DNA from: a virus
Direction: 5' to 3' (one strand)
IMG/VR virus record: IMGVR_UViG_3300007351_000010
Coordinates: 1-51,102 of that record
Length of the DNA stretch: 51,102 bases
Part shown: one piece after another, positions 1-6,632 of the stretch
Layout: every line of letters begins with the position of its first letter
Numbering within the stretch: position 1 is the first letter of the stretch
Notes under the pieces: model-generated
What the model saw: only the letters and a program-made list of their open reading frames with translations
Database searches by the model: none
What the model was told of the DNA's origin: nothing
Made by a program: the position numbers and the translations under genes

Positions 1-99
1 CCATGCTCATTGCGCAGGATGCATTCAGGAATGCGGTCGGGCCAACCAAAGCGCTCAGCGGCAACCACCCAATAATCCTGCTCGATGCGCCAGCTCAGG
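1..99. repeat. Terminal direct repeat, left copy (circular join)
   Basis: These 99 bases are identical to 51004-51102. The repeat is what an assembler leaves at the ends of a circular or terminally redundant molecule. A gene reads in frame through the join, so the left and right ends are contiguous in the real genome. Confidence 0.97.
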
Positions 100-563
100 T
101 AATCGGCGAAGACGAGCAGGCTCTCGCTGGGGGAATAATTCTCCGGATTGGAGGCGCTTTCGCTCATCTCGTCGAAAGAGTATGGCCAGCCCTGAGGCAT
201 CGGCACCAGGCAAGGCATGTCTCCGATGTCTTCCAGATTGAACATCCCTTCCTCCAGATTGAAGCTGTCGATCGGGAACAGGCCTTCGAGAATGCGAAAG
301 GCGGCGCTCTCTATCGGGTAGACTTCGTAAGGATGCGCCAGCACATCGGATAGGATGATGCCATCCGGGGCGCTGCATGCATCCAACAGCTTCTCTGGAG
401 CGTACTGGTGGACGATGCAGGCGCTTTGGGTAGTGAAAACCAGCCGGAGCATTTCGTCGATAGCCGTCTTGAATCTCACCGGGCGGCGGGCTTGCAGCGC
501 ACGGCAGGCAGCTTCCAGAGATGGGGCGAGCTGTGGCAGATCGGCAAAGGTATCAGGAAACAT
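1..563 (-). CDS. PRTRC-cassette protein in the F position, N-terminal part (continues at 51003)
   Basis: This is the N-terminal half of a 335-residue protein whose other half lies at 50559-51003. The start ATG at 563-561 is 4 nt after the stop of the ubiquitin-like gene, so the two are probably translationally coupled. The visible part begins MFPDTFADLPQLAP, is acidic and rich in aromatic residues, and has no catalytic motif I recognise. No signal peptide or membrane segment is visible. In described PRTRC cassettes an alpha-helical protein of unknown function (protein F) sits between proteins C and B. Position and length fit that, but I assign F by position, not by a motif. The gene is cut only by the window boundary. 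Confidence 0.85.
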   Translation of the reverse strand, partial: MFPDTFADLPQLAPSLEAACRALQARRPVRFKTAIDEMLRLVFTTQSACIVHQYAPEKLLDACSAPDGIILSDVLAHPYEVYPIESAAFRILEGLFPIDSFNLEEGMFNLEDIGDMPCLVPMPQGWPYSFDEMSESASNPENYSPSESLLVFADYLSWRIEQDYWVVAAERFGWPDRIPECILRNEH

Positions 564-567
564 TATG

Positions 568-1026
568 TCAGAACCCAATGATTACAGCAGGAGCGGGTTG
601 AGGGCGGGCATCGTTCAGACGGGTCAGGGCAGCTTCGAGCATGCGGCCCTGGGCCACGCCCTCTTCGATGGCGGCCTGCAGGCGAGCATCCAGGATGAGC
701 AGCTCTTCGGGAGAAAAGGCAGGGCTGGTGTAGATCTGCTCGTACATCTCGATAGCCGGGTTCTTGTGGCTCGGGCAGGTATCCAGGTATGCCAGCGGGC
801 CGGGATGCCCTGCGATCTGCGCAGGCGCAGGGGCGAGACCTTTGGTACCGGCGCGCTTGACGACGTTGATGGTAACCACGTCGTCTTTCTCGACGCGGGT
901 GATCATGGCATTGGCAGCGTCAGGATAAAAGGGAGTCAAAGCGGCCTTTACTGTTGCGTCGTTTGCGCCGATATCCTCGGATACGGGGATGGTCTGGCCT
1001 TCGATGAGGATGTTATAGGTAGTCAT
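568..1026 (-). CDS. PRTRC system protein C-like: ubiquitin-like (beta-grasp) protein with a C-terminal extension
   Basis: The protein has 152 residues. Residues 1-63 resemble PRTRC protein C: a short beta-rich start, a YPDAANA segment, and an RAGTKG end. That family is classed among prokaryotic ubiquitin-like proteins, and family members I remember stop at or near GTKG. Here 89 further residues follow, including a Cys84/His87 pair and a helical segment (about 104-136), ending in VIIGF. If GTKG is the conjugation end, the tail must be removed; the JAMM peptidase of the same cassette is the obvious candidate (inference). The SD AAGGAG is 7 nt before the ATG. The gene lies between parB and the F-position gene. 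Confidence 0.75.
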   Translation of the reverse strand: MTTYNILIEGQTIPVSEDIGANDATVKAALTPFYPDAANAMITRVEKDDVVTINVVKRAGTKGLAPAPAQIAGHPGPLAYLDTCPSHKNPAIEMYEQIYTSPAFSPEELLILDARLQAAIEEGVAQGRMLEAALTRLNDARPQPAPAVIIGF

Positions 1027-1037
1027 GGGTTATCTCC

Positions 1038-2345
1038 TTAGAATTTGCTCTTGAGATCGAGCAGCATTTCGCCAACGGGACCGTCGAAGTAGATCTCGTT
1101 CTCACGGCACAACCGCATGGCAGGAATGCCCTGGTTGGCGCGAATGGCGACCATGACCTGGCGCCCATTGGGGTTGCCATCGGCGGGCAACCAGGTGACG
1201 GTGACTGCTATGGTGGACTGTTCCCAGGTGAGGGGAGCGGCGGCTTCGGTGGCAGGAGCTGGCGAAGCCGGCGAAGATTCCGGACCGTCGTTATCCGTAT
1301 CTGGCTCGGGAACCTCCGCCGGCGTATGTGCGTAGCGTGGATCGGCGGGCATCTGCGGTTCTTGCGCTTTGAATGCGTCATCGACGGCCTGGAAGGGGCG
1401 CGAATCGGGGCGCGAACCTTGCGACTCTACGGCGTCTGCGGATTGGGATTGAGCGCGTCGGGACTGTTCCCACAGGCGTTGTTTGATCTCGAAGCAGATT
1501 GAGTCGAGGCAGACCTGGCGACCTTTGGAAATATGCTGGTCGCAGTCGACACAGCGAATGGAGCGCGGGCCGTGCTCGTAGAACTCGTGATCCACCGACC
1601 AGGTGATGACCCGGGCGTAGAGGTCGATCAGCTCATCGACCTTGGTACGCAGGTAATCGGAGGATGCGCCGGCCAGGGCTTGCTTGACGATCTCGGTCGG
1701 TCGGGCATTGGCGCTCCAGCCCTTCTCGGCGGTCTCGCGCAGCTTCTCGGGCAGGGAGTACAGGCTGAGCAGGGCGACGCCCTGGCGCTCGCTGAGACGA
1801 TTGTCTTGCATTGCATCCTGGATATCATCGGGAAGCTCGAGCAATCGCAGGCTGTTGCTGATCACCGGACGGGAGAGGTGGAGCAGATCGGCGATCTCTG
1901 CCTGGCTCCAGCCGAAAGCTTCCGTGAAATGCCTGATCGCCCGGGCACGCTCGACCGGGGTATGCGCCAGACGCTGCTCGTTTTCATTCCAGGCTTTGAT
2001 CGCCATAGAGCGATCATCCAGGACATCGATGTGAACGGGCATGGCGGCGAAATCATGCTCATTGGCCGGCTCGCTGGCCAACATGCGGAAGGCGGAGAGT
2101 CGCCGGTGGCCGAAAGCCAGCTCGACGGTAGCGCCATCCGCCAAAGCCTGCTCTACCGCTACCTGGTTGATTTGCTGGTACATGACCGGCTTGCCAGCAT
2201 GGCACAAGCGGCCGGTGGGGATTTGCAGCAGGCCGTTGGCAAGGATGTCATCTGCCAGCTCACGGACGGAGTCCGGTTCTACGAATCGGGTCTGGTAGGG
2301 ATTTGGCTTGACCAAGTCAAGCGGGATATTGCAAATGATTATCAT
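1038..2345 (-). CDS. ParB-like DNA-binding protein of the PRTRC cassette
   Basis: The protein has 435 residues. The N-terminal part has the ParB/Srx pattern with GHRR at about 79-82. A helix-turn-helix follows at about 150-170 (WSQAEIADLLHLSRPVISNS). Four cysteines at 265, 268, 279 and 284 form a probable zinc site. A Pro/Ala/Glu-rich linker (about 310-370) leads to a C-terminal beta domain. It may be a site-specific DNA binder for partition or for control of the cassette. I chose the ATG at 2345 because AAAGGA lies just upstream. A longer frame to 2399 would read through the palindrome at 2383-2397, which is more likely its operator or binding site. First gene of the cassette. Confidence 0.85.
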   Translation of the reverse strand: MIIICNIPLDLVKPNPYQTRFVEPDSVRELADDILANGLLQIPTGRLCHAGKPVMYQQINQVAVEQALADGATVELAFGHRRLSAFRMLASEPANEHDFAAMPVHIDVLDDRSMAIKAWNENEQRLAHTPVERARAIRHFTEAFGWSQAEIADLLHLSRPVISNSLRLLELPDDIQDAMQDNRLSERQGVALLSLYSLPEKLRETAEKGWSANARPTEIVKQALAGASSDYLRTKVDELIDLYARVITWSVDHEFYEHGPRSIRCVDCDQHISKGRQVCLDSICFEIKQRLWEQSRRAQSQSADAVESQGSRPDSRPFQAVDDAFKAQEPQMPADPRYAHTPAEVPEPDTDNDGPESSPASPAPATEAAAPLTWEQSTIAVTVTWLPADGNPNGRQVMVAIRANQGIPAMRLCRENEIYFDGPVGEMLLDLKSKF

Positions 2346-2382
2346 GGTCGGTTCCTTTCTGGTTGATTGGTTGAATAAAATT

Positions 2383-2397
2383 GTTTTGCGTGCAAAC
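2383..2397. promoter_or_regulatory. Dispersed palindrome, copy 1 (GT-centre variant)
   Basis: GTTTTGCGTGCAAAC, a variant of the repeated GTTTTGCGCGCAAAAC element. It lies about 38 bp upstream of the parB start codon, which suits an operator or ParB-binding site. Confidence 0.6.
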
Positions 2398-2422
2398 ATT
2401 TTAGAAGTCTAGCTGCACCTCC

Positions 2423-3283
2423 TTACGGTCCGGATGCGGGGATCAAATCTTCCTGGGCGACAAAAAATACCTCGACTGATTGGTTACAGATACCAACGAG
2501 TAGTCTAGTAACAGTGCTCTTCAACCGGCTTTGTAGCCAGTCTCTGGCATACGCGTTCCCACAGAGGAGGTAAAACTTACCATCCTGGTAATCGGAGGCA
2601 TCGACATCCCGCACCCAGGTATCGAAAGCAGCTTTGGGCATCTCCATCTGGAGCTGGCCTTTCGCTGCGGTCCAGGCTTCTGTAGGAGAGTAGTTGCATT
2701 TCTCGATTTTTCTCCGAAGAACCTCATTGGTTAATTTTGATGGTTCTTTAAGGACGGTTAATGACGGATTCACGGACATAGCTATGTCCCCTATTTTCTG
2801 TGGAAATGTCCCCTGTTTTTCTGAAATGTCCGTTATTTGGGGACATGGTGTCCCTTGTTTTTCAGAATTAGGGGACATAGTGTCCTCTATTTTCTGATAA
2901 TCAGGGGACATGGCGTCCCCTATTTTCTGCTCTTCCGATGGGTCCTCCGGTTCGTTTTCACTGACTTGAGGTTTGCTGGCCGGCCTGCCACGCCGTTGGC
3001 TCTGGTATGGATCTCGTTTCGGTAGTGCATCTACGTCGATGCGATATGCCTGCGTCTTGAATGGGCTTGAGCCATCACGTATCAAAATCTTCTTAGCGAT
3101 CAGCTTAAGCCGAATACGTGTCACCTGCTTTTCGCTGTATCCGGTCTTATAAGCGACCAGCGGATCACCCGGGTAGATGCTCCGGCCGGTGTGATCTGCA
3201 TGATCTGCATAAGCCAGCAGCACGTATTTTTCGTCTCGCTCCAGGTCGCTATCCCAGACCAGTCCCATGATATGTACACTCAT
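2423..3283 (-). CDS. Replication initiator: winged-helix N-terminus plus DnaA N-terminal-like domain
   Basis: The protein has 286 residues. Residues 1-75 look like the helix-turn-helix domain of phage replication proteins (KQVTRIRLKLIAKKILIRDG). Residues about 203-276 match the DnaA N-terminal domain pattern (W, FDTWV, AYARDWL, VEVFFV), which in DnaA binds helicase. The linker (118-170) is built from repeats such as KIGDAMSPDYQ and KIEDTMSPNS, encoded by repeated DNA that looks like origin iterons. A lambda O-like role follows: bind an origin inside its own gene and recruit the host helicase. GAGG lies 6 nt before the ATG. No polymerase or helicase is encoded, so host enzymes are presumably used. 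Confidence 0.8.
   Translation of the reverse strand: MSVHIMGLVWDSDLERDEKYVLLAYADHADHTGRSIYPGDPLVAYKTGYSEKQVTRIRLKLIAKKILIRDGSSPFKTQAYRIDVDALPKRDPYQSQRRGRPASKPQVSENEPEDPSEEQKIGDAMSPDYQKIEDTMSPNSEKQGTPCPQITDISEKQGTFPQKIGDIAMSVNPSLTVLKEPSKLTNEVLRRKIEKCNYSPTEAWTAAKGQLQMEMPKAAFDTWVRDVDASDYQDGKFYLLCGNAYARDWLQSRLKSTVTRLLVGICNQSVEVFFVAQEDLIPASGP
2774..2930. repeat. Iteron-like repeats inside the initiator gene, candidate replication origin
   Basis: Three close copies of a unit beginning GGGGACATRGYGTCC start at 2839, 2871 and 2904 (spacing 32 and 33 bp, about three helical turns). Two further related copies of TGTCCCCTRTTTTCTG lie at 2785 and 2807, and GGACAT is at 2774. The flank at 2718-2770 is AT-rich. 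In lambda, iterons within gene O form the origin, and the arrangement here is the same. Confidence 0.7.
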
Positions 3284-3341
3284 TTTGCGCCTCTAAGAAT
3301 CGAATTGTCGGTCAACATTAAAAAGTTCCTTTAAAACTTCT

Positions 3342-3596
3342 TTAAGGATGAACTCCCCCAGGTAGGGTATCGGTGAGAGCGGGAGTCTCGATTTGCATAA
3401 CGACGATCTGCGCATCTCCATGATGCCCCCCTCGGGTCTCGTCGAGCAACAGTTCGACGAGGTGCGCGGTGCGATCATCGGTGCAGGTAATTTGAATCAC
3501 ATCCTGCACCAAGATTCCTTGCAGCAGTTCTTCGAGTGATGCGAGAGTTGCGATCATCGCATCGGATGGATTGGATATGATAAGAGACTTGCTCAT
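3342..3596 (-). CDS. Unknown 84-residue protein, first gene of the leftward operon
   Basis: I do not recognise this protein. It starts MSKSLIISNPSDAMIATLAS and contains a helical stretch followed by VQDVIQITCTDD and HLVELLLDE. There is no membrane segment or zinc motif. GAAAGG lies about 10 nt before this ATG. An upstream ATG at 3710 has no such site and would run into the divergent leader of the integrase. It lies just upstream of the initiator and could be an early regulator (inference from position only). Confidence 0.6.
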   Translation of the reverse strand: MSKSLIISNPSDAMIATLASLEELLQGILVQDVIQITCTDDRTAHLVELLLDETRGGHHGDAQIVVMQIETPALTDTLPGGVHP

Positions 3597-3753
3597 GATT
3601 TTGTTACCTTTCTGCCAATAGATGGCGGTTATGATACAATTAGCCGGGGGGTGTGTGCGACCTGGGCTGGCTTCACGCACCCTCCGGCTGCGAGGAGTGC
3701 GCATGGACATTTGATGACGTGCGCACGAAATTTATCGTTGCCGGAGGTGTAAT

Positions 3754-4764
3754 TTGGAAAATTCGTTTGAAACTAAGACGGGCATCAAAACTTTGTTGAT
3801 GGCGAGCCAACCAACGTTGCTGCAGGCAGTCGAGACATTTTTACAGGTAGGACTGGCCGGGCGTAGCCCGCGGACGGTAGAGTGGTATCGCAAGCACCTT
3901 GTGCCACTGGCGCATGATCTAGGGGAAGAAATGACCGTGGGAATGGTAATGGAAGCAGACTTGCTGGATTGGTATGCCAGGCTGGAGAGGCGGCAAGTGC
4001 GTTGGGAAGGCAGCTCCAGGCCGACTGCAAAGGGGAGGCTGGCGCCGGATACATTGCACGGCTACGTGCGGGCAGTCAGGCTGCTGTTCAAACGGTTGAT
4101 GCAATGGGGAGTGATCCTGGAAAACCCGGCAGCTCATCTCGAGCTGCCAAAGCTGCCACGTTCTGGGCGGCCGGGGATCAGTGACAGCAACGTACAGGCG
4201 ATCTTGCATGCAGCGAAGGACGATATCCGGGATTACGCATTGCTGCGTTTCCTGGAAGCGAGTGGCTGCCGGCGGGGCGGGATCGCCAATCTACAATTGG
4301 GGGACTTGAACCTGGATAATGATAACGAGCGGCTGCGGAGGCGCGCTACGGTGCATGAGAAAGGAGCAAAGGAGCGATCAGTTGTGTTGACGCCCGGCGC
4401 TCTACAGGCATTGGAGGCCTGGCTGGAATTGCGCTCGAAGTTAGAGATCGATTCACCAGATGACGACCACGTGTTCCTTGGGCGAGAGCACCAGGGCATG
4501 CCGTGGCGTCCAATGCGGGAAGATGGCATTTCGGGAGTGCTGCGGCGCTACAAAGAGCGGCTGGATCTGCGAGGTTCCTGTTCGCCGCATCAATGGCGGC
4601 ACCGCTGGGCCAGAAAGCGACTCCAGGAGGGAATGGGATTGAGCCAGGTTTCGCAGTTGATGGGGCACGAAGACGTGTCGATCACTGTGCGTTATTATGG
4701 CCAGTTCACAATCGACCAACTCCAGGATGCTTACGACCGCTTTGTCAGCGATCCAAAGGAGTAA
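3754..4764 (+). CDS. int: Tyrosine recombinase (phage integrase)
   Basis: The protein has 336 residues, usual for the family. A SAM-like N-terminal DNA-binding region (about 20-130) precedes the catalytic domain. Catalytic residues visible: Arg173/174 in GCRRGG, Lys203 in HEKGAKER, His279 and Arg282 in HQWRH, His305 in LMGHEDVS, and the nucleophile Tyr314 or 315 in VRYYG. It should integrate and excise the phage at the tRNA-Lys attB. TTG is chosen as start because GGAGG lies 6 nt upstream; the next ATG is 45 nt inside and lacks a comparable site. A strong terminator and attP follow directly, the usual int-attP arrangement. Confidence 0.95.
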   Translation: MENSFETKTGIKTLLMASQPTLLQAVETFLQVGLAGRSPRTVEWYRKHLVPLAHDLGEEMTVGMVMEADLLDWYARLERRQVRWEGSSRPTAKGRLAPDTLHGYVRAVRLLFKRLMQWGVILENPAAHLELPKLPRSGRPGISDSNVQAILHAAKDDIRDYALLRFLEASGCRRGGIANLQLGDLNLDNDNERLRRRATVHEKGAKERSVVLTPGALQALEAWLELRSKLEIDSPDDDHVFLGREHQGMPWRPMREDGISGVLRRYKERLDLRGSCSPHQWRHRWARKRLQEGMGLSQVSQLMGHEDVSITVRYYGQFTIDQLQDAYDRFVSDPKE

Positions 4765-4769
4765 ATCTC

Positions 4770-4810
4770 ATCCAATGGCATCGCCATCCAATGGCGAATG
4801 AGTCCATTGG
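4770..4810. repeat. Short repeats beside attP, candidate integrase arm sites
   Basis: ATCCAATGGC occurs at 4770-4779 and again at 4786-4795, with the inverted form CCATTGG at 4804-4810. Their place between int and the att core fits arm-type binding sites; there is no direct proof. Confidence 0.4.
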
Positions 4811-4821
4811 TTGCCTCTTTC

Positions 4822-4853
4822 AGCCGACCCCGATCATGGGGCCGGCTTTTTTG
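4822..4853 (+). terminator. Intrinsic terminator after integrase
   Basis: Stem AGCCG.CCCC / GGGG.CGGCT with loop GATCAT and one A.C mismatch, followed by a T6 tract. It ends the integrase transcript before attP. Confidence 0.9.
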
Positions 4854-4864
4854 TAGCGAGTTGT

Positions 4865-4906
4865 CTTTTAAGCTATTGGTTGCAGGTTCGAGCCCTGCCA
4901 CGCTCA
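4865..4906 (+). other. attP: attP core: 3' half of tRNA-Lys(UUU)
   Basis: The sequence reads as a tRNA from the anticodon loop onward: loop CTTTTAA (anticodon TTT), stem GCTAT, variable loop TGGTT, T-arm GCAGG-TTCGAGC-CCTGC, acceptor strand CACGCTC and discriminator A. No CCA follows. No matching 5' half lies upstream, so this is not a functional tRNA gene. It is the segment that restores the host tRNA-Lys after integration. Confidence 0.9.
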
Positions 4907-4999
4907 CACAATCGATTTTTAAGGTTCTAGCACCCTTTCTGTAGGGTGTTTGATAGTCCCACACCCGTCGCCTCTAAGCATGAGATGTGGGGAATGAGG

Positions 5000-5036
5000 C
5001 AGCTTCACCATTTTTTGGTGGGGCTGTTTCTTTTTT
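5000..5036 (+). terminator. Terminator between attP and the repressor gene
   Basis: CAGC-tt-CACC stem pairs with GGTG-gg-GCTG around an A/T loop, followed by TTTCTTTTTT. It would stop rightward transcription entering the repressor gene from behind. Confidence 0.65.
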
Positions 5037-5039
5037 GCC

Positions 5040-5258
5040 CTACTGCTCGACGATATCGATCACCTTGCCTAGACTTGACAATTCAAAGATATCGGCTATG
5101 ACTCGAAGAGTCTCGGTGTTGAAATTGGTTTCTCCACGCGATAACCGATATGCAGTGTCCTGGCTCAAGCCAGCCAACATGCAATGGGCCACAAAGGTTT
5201 TGATGTCCCATCCTTTTTCGACGAGCAGCTCGGGCACATGGTTCTTGAGTTTGCCCAT
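5040..5258 (-). CDS. Phage repressor, Cro/CI-type helix-turn-helix protein
   Basis: A 72-residue protein with a single XRE-like helix-turn-helix (about 17-60: VAHCMLAGLSQDTAYRLSRG, then LRVIADIFEL). It has no peptidase or oligomerisation domain, so induction by self-cleavage is unlikely. I chose the ATG at 5258 because AGGAGG lies 5 nt upstream. Longer starts are possible: GTG at 5300 with GGAGG, or ATG at 5312. The gene is divergent from the early block, and operator-like palindromes fill the space between. Probable maintenance repressor of lysogeny. Confidence 0.85.
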   Translation of the reverse strand: MGKLKNHVPELLVEKGWDIKTFVAHCMLAGLSQDTAYRLSRGETNFNTETLRVIADIFELSSLGKVIDIVEQ

Positions 5259-5291
5259 GGCTGCCTCCTGGGGGATTGAATTTAGCGGGTC

Positions 5292-5306
5292 GTAAATCAC
5301 GTTTAC
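5292..5306. promoter_or_regulatory. Operator-like palindrome O3
   Basis: GTAAA-TCACG-TTTAC. It shares the GATTTACG half with the operators at 5355-5396 and lies just downstream of the leftward promoter, suited to autoregulation. Confidence 0.5.
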
Positions 5307-5318
5307 CTCCATGCCATA

Positions 5319-5347
5319 ATAATAACAAAATTATGAAAAACTGTCAA
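5319..5347 (-). promoter_or_regulatory. Leftward promoter of the repressor
   Basis: Minus-strand -35 TTGACA (5347-5342), 17 bp spacer and -10 TATTAT (5324-5319). The -35 box is part of the left arm of the inverted repeat 5341-5375. The start point falls near 5312. Confidence 0.8.
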
Positions 5348-5375
5348 GATATTTCATTACGATTTATCTTGACAG
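5341..5375. promoter_or_regulatory. Inverted repeat joining both -35 boxes
   Basis: CTGTCAAGATA (5341-5351) and TATCTTGACAG (5365-5375) form perfect 11-bp arms with a 13-bp spacer. Each arm contains one of the two divergent TTGACA boxes, so one bound regulator could affect both promoters. Confidence 0.75.
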
Positions 5376-5397
5376 ATTTTACGATTTATCGTAAAAT
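5369..5397 (+). promoter_or_regulatory. Rightward early promoter
   Basis: -35 TTGACA (5369-5374), 17 bp spacer and -10 TAAAAT (5392-5397). The spacer and -10 are covered by the 20-bp operator palindrome at 5377-5396. It drives the early block beginning at 5481. Confidence 0.85.
5377..5396. promoter_or_regulatory. Operator palindrome over the rightward promoter
   Basis: TTTTACGAT-TT-ATCGTAAAA, a perfect 20-bp palindrome. The core TTACGATTTATC also occurs at 5357-5368, 22 bp away (two helical turns), giving a likely tandem operator. Confidence 0.8.
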
Positions 5398-5480
5398 AAA
5401 AACGTAAAGCTTATCCGTAAAACGAAAGCTGGCCGGGGCGTCACCCGGCCAGCCAGGCCCACAGAAAGGAACCATCTCTC

Positions 5481-5960
5481 ATGAGCGTACAGATTATACC
5501 AGCAGTTTCGACTTACAAGCCTTTTTTCAACTCTATGGACACCACCAACAAACGAGCTACCCGTTGTGCAAGATGCAAAACGCACTTGCCAGCCGGCGCA
5601 GGCCACAAATGGGACTTTGCCGACGAAGCCTACGCCATGACTGCCAATCTGGCCTCCCGCTTCCTTTGCGACTCTTGCCATAACCACCGCCTGGCGCTGC
5701 TAGAGATCGAAACCGAGGTCAAGGAGGCGCTGGCGGATATCCGGGAATGGTGCAAGTACGTGCCGCTGAGCATGCACCAGATCACGTACGATGCCATCGG
5801 CAGGATCGTCTACCGCTGCGATCTGGCGCAGGCAGACGTGGCGCGTGGGATCGCCGCAGCGCTCTCCGATCTGGACGAATACAGCTACAGCGCTGCAATG
5901 AACACTGCCAGGCGGGTCGCACAGGAAGTGATGGAAGTTTACAGCGGAGGTGAGGCATGA
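5481..5960 (+). CDS. Unknown early protein with a treble-clef-like zinc site
   Basis: 159 residues. The N-terminal half contains CARC and, about 40 residues later, CDSC, a typical four-cysteine zinc site. The remainder is helical (EIETEVKEALADI, DVARGIAAAL). It is the first gene after the early promoter and has AAAGGA before the ATG at a slightly long distance. I do not recognise the family. Its position opposite the repressor suggests an early regulator, but there is no recognisable DNA-binding helix-turn-helix. Confidence 0.8.
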   Translation: MSVQIIPAVSTYKPFFNSMDTTNKRATRCARCKTHLPAGAGHKWDFADEAYAMTANLASRFLCDSCHNHRLALLEIETEVKEALADIREWCKYVPLSMHQITYDAIGRIVYRCDLAQADVARGIAAALSDLDEYSYSAAMNTARRVAQEVMEVYSGGEA

Positions 5961-6175
5961 CTGCCCCGGCAATGGTTATTCCAGTGGTACAGCAAGTGTC
6001 AAACGCATTGTGCAGCAGTGAAGATTTCGCCGAGCTGCTGGCCTGTTTGCCAGACAGTTTCTTCTACCAGGGCGAAGAAACGCAGAAGAGCGGATGGATG
6101 ACCATCTTGCACCTGGTGGTGCACGGCGAACGGGATTTCGAGAAGATCGCCTCGGCGGTGAAGGGGGCATTATGA
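5957..6175 (+). CDS. Unknown small early protein (72 aa)
   Basis: It starts at an ATGA overlap with the preceding stop, and its own stop overlaps the next ATG in the same way, so it is part of a coupled operon. The sequence (MTAPAMVIPVVQQVSNALCS) has no membrane segment or known motif. Function unknown. Confidence 0.7.
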   Translation: MTAPAMVIPVVQQVSNALCSSEDFAELLACLPDSFFYQGEETQKSGWMTILHLVVHGERDFEKIASAVKGAL

Positions 6176-6624
6176 CCGACGGAATGGGAATTACCCAGGT
6201 AGAAGAACAGAAGCGCGACCTATCGATCAATATGAAAGTTATCCAGGTAGGACAGAAGCGCGGCCTATCGATCAATGGCAAGTCCATCACGCGCATCGAT
6301 CTGCACGAAAACCCCAACGGCGTGATGGTGGAAGCGTTTGCTTATGGCTGGACGGCTGGAAGCTATCCGGTCTATTCAAACAAAAATAGGGAGAAGAGCC
6401 TGGACGAATTGGTAGCCTGGCTGAAGACCGGCGGCTGGACGTTGAAGGAATGGCCGGGCAGCGGGCCAGGTCACCGAGGCGCCCGGGCTTTCCTGGGGCA
6501 TCCGGCGCCGGTGCGCACGCGCTGGGGAATCCAGTATTACCGTGAATATTTCACCGGCAGGCGCTATCTGCTGAAGGCCGATCCCAGGCCGCTGGCGAAC
6601 ATCGATTTTGCATACGAGTATTAG
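6172..6624 (+). CDS. Unknown early protein with an internal duplication (150 aa)
   Basis: The ATGA overlap fixes the start at 6172. Residues about 5-36 contain an imperfect tandem repeat, GITQVEEQKRDLSINMK followed by VIQVGQKRGLSINGK, also visible in the DNA at 6189-6282. The rest contains MVEAFAYGWTAGSYPVYSN and a tyrosine-rich end. No known domain is recognised. The duplication looks recent at the DNA level. Confidence 0.75.
   Translation: MTDGMGITQVEEQKRDLSINMKVIQVGQKRGLSINGKSITRIDLHENPNGVMVEAFAYGWTAGSYPVYSNKNREKSLDELVAWLKTGGWTLKEWPGSGPGHRGARAFLGHPAPVRTRWGIQYYREYFTGRRYLLKADPRPLANIDFAYEY
6189..6282 (+). repeat. Imperfect tandem repeat within the 6172 gene
   Basis: Two copies (about 6189-6236 and 6238-6282) share CAGAAGCGCG and CTATCGATCAAT. 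The second lacks three bases relative to the first, which keeps the frame. Confidence 0.8.
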
Positions 6625-6632
6625 GAGGCAAT

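Noticed and set aside
3-353. Plus-strand ORFs at the left end
   Set aside because: They are opposite-frame shadows of the gene that reads across the circular join.
2345-2399. Longer ParB start at 2399
   Set aside because: The extra codons read through the palindrome, and the ATG at 2345 has its own AAAGGA site.
2774-2930. CRISPR array
   Set aside because: The repeats are degenerate, lie within a coding gene and have no unique spacers of regular length.
4865-4906. Functional tRNA gene
   Set aside because: Only the 3' half is present; no acceptor, D-arm or 5' anticodon strand lies upstream.
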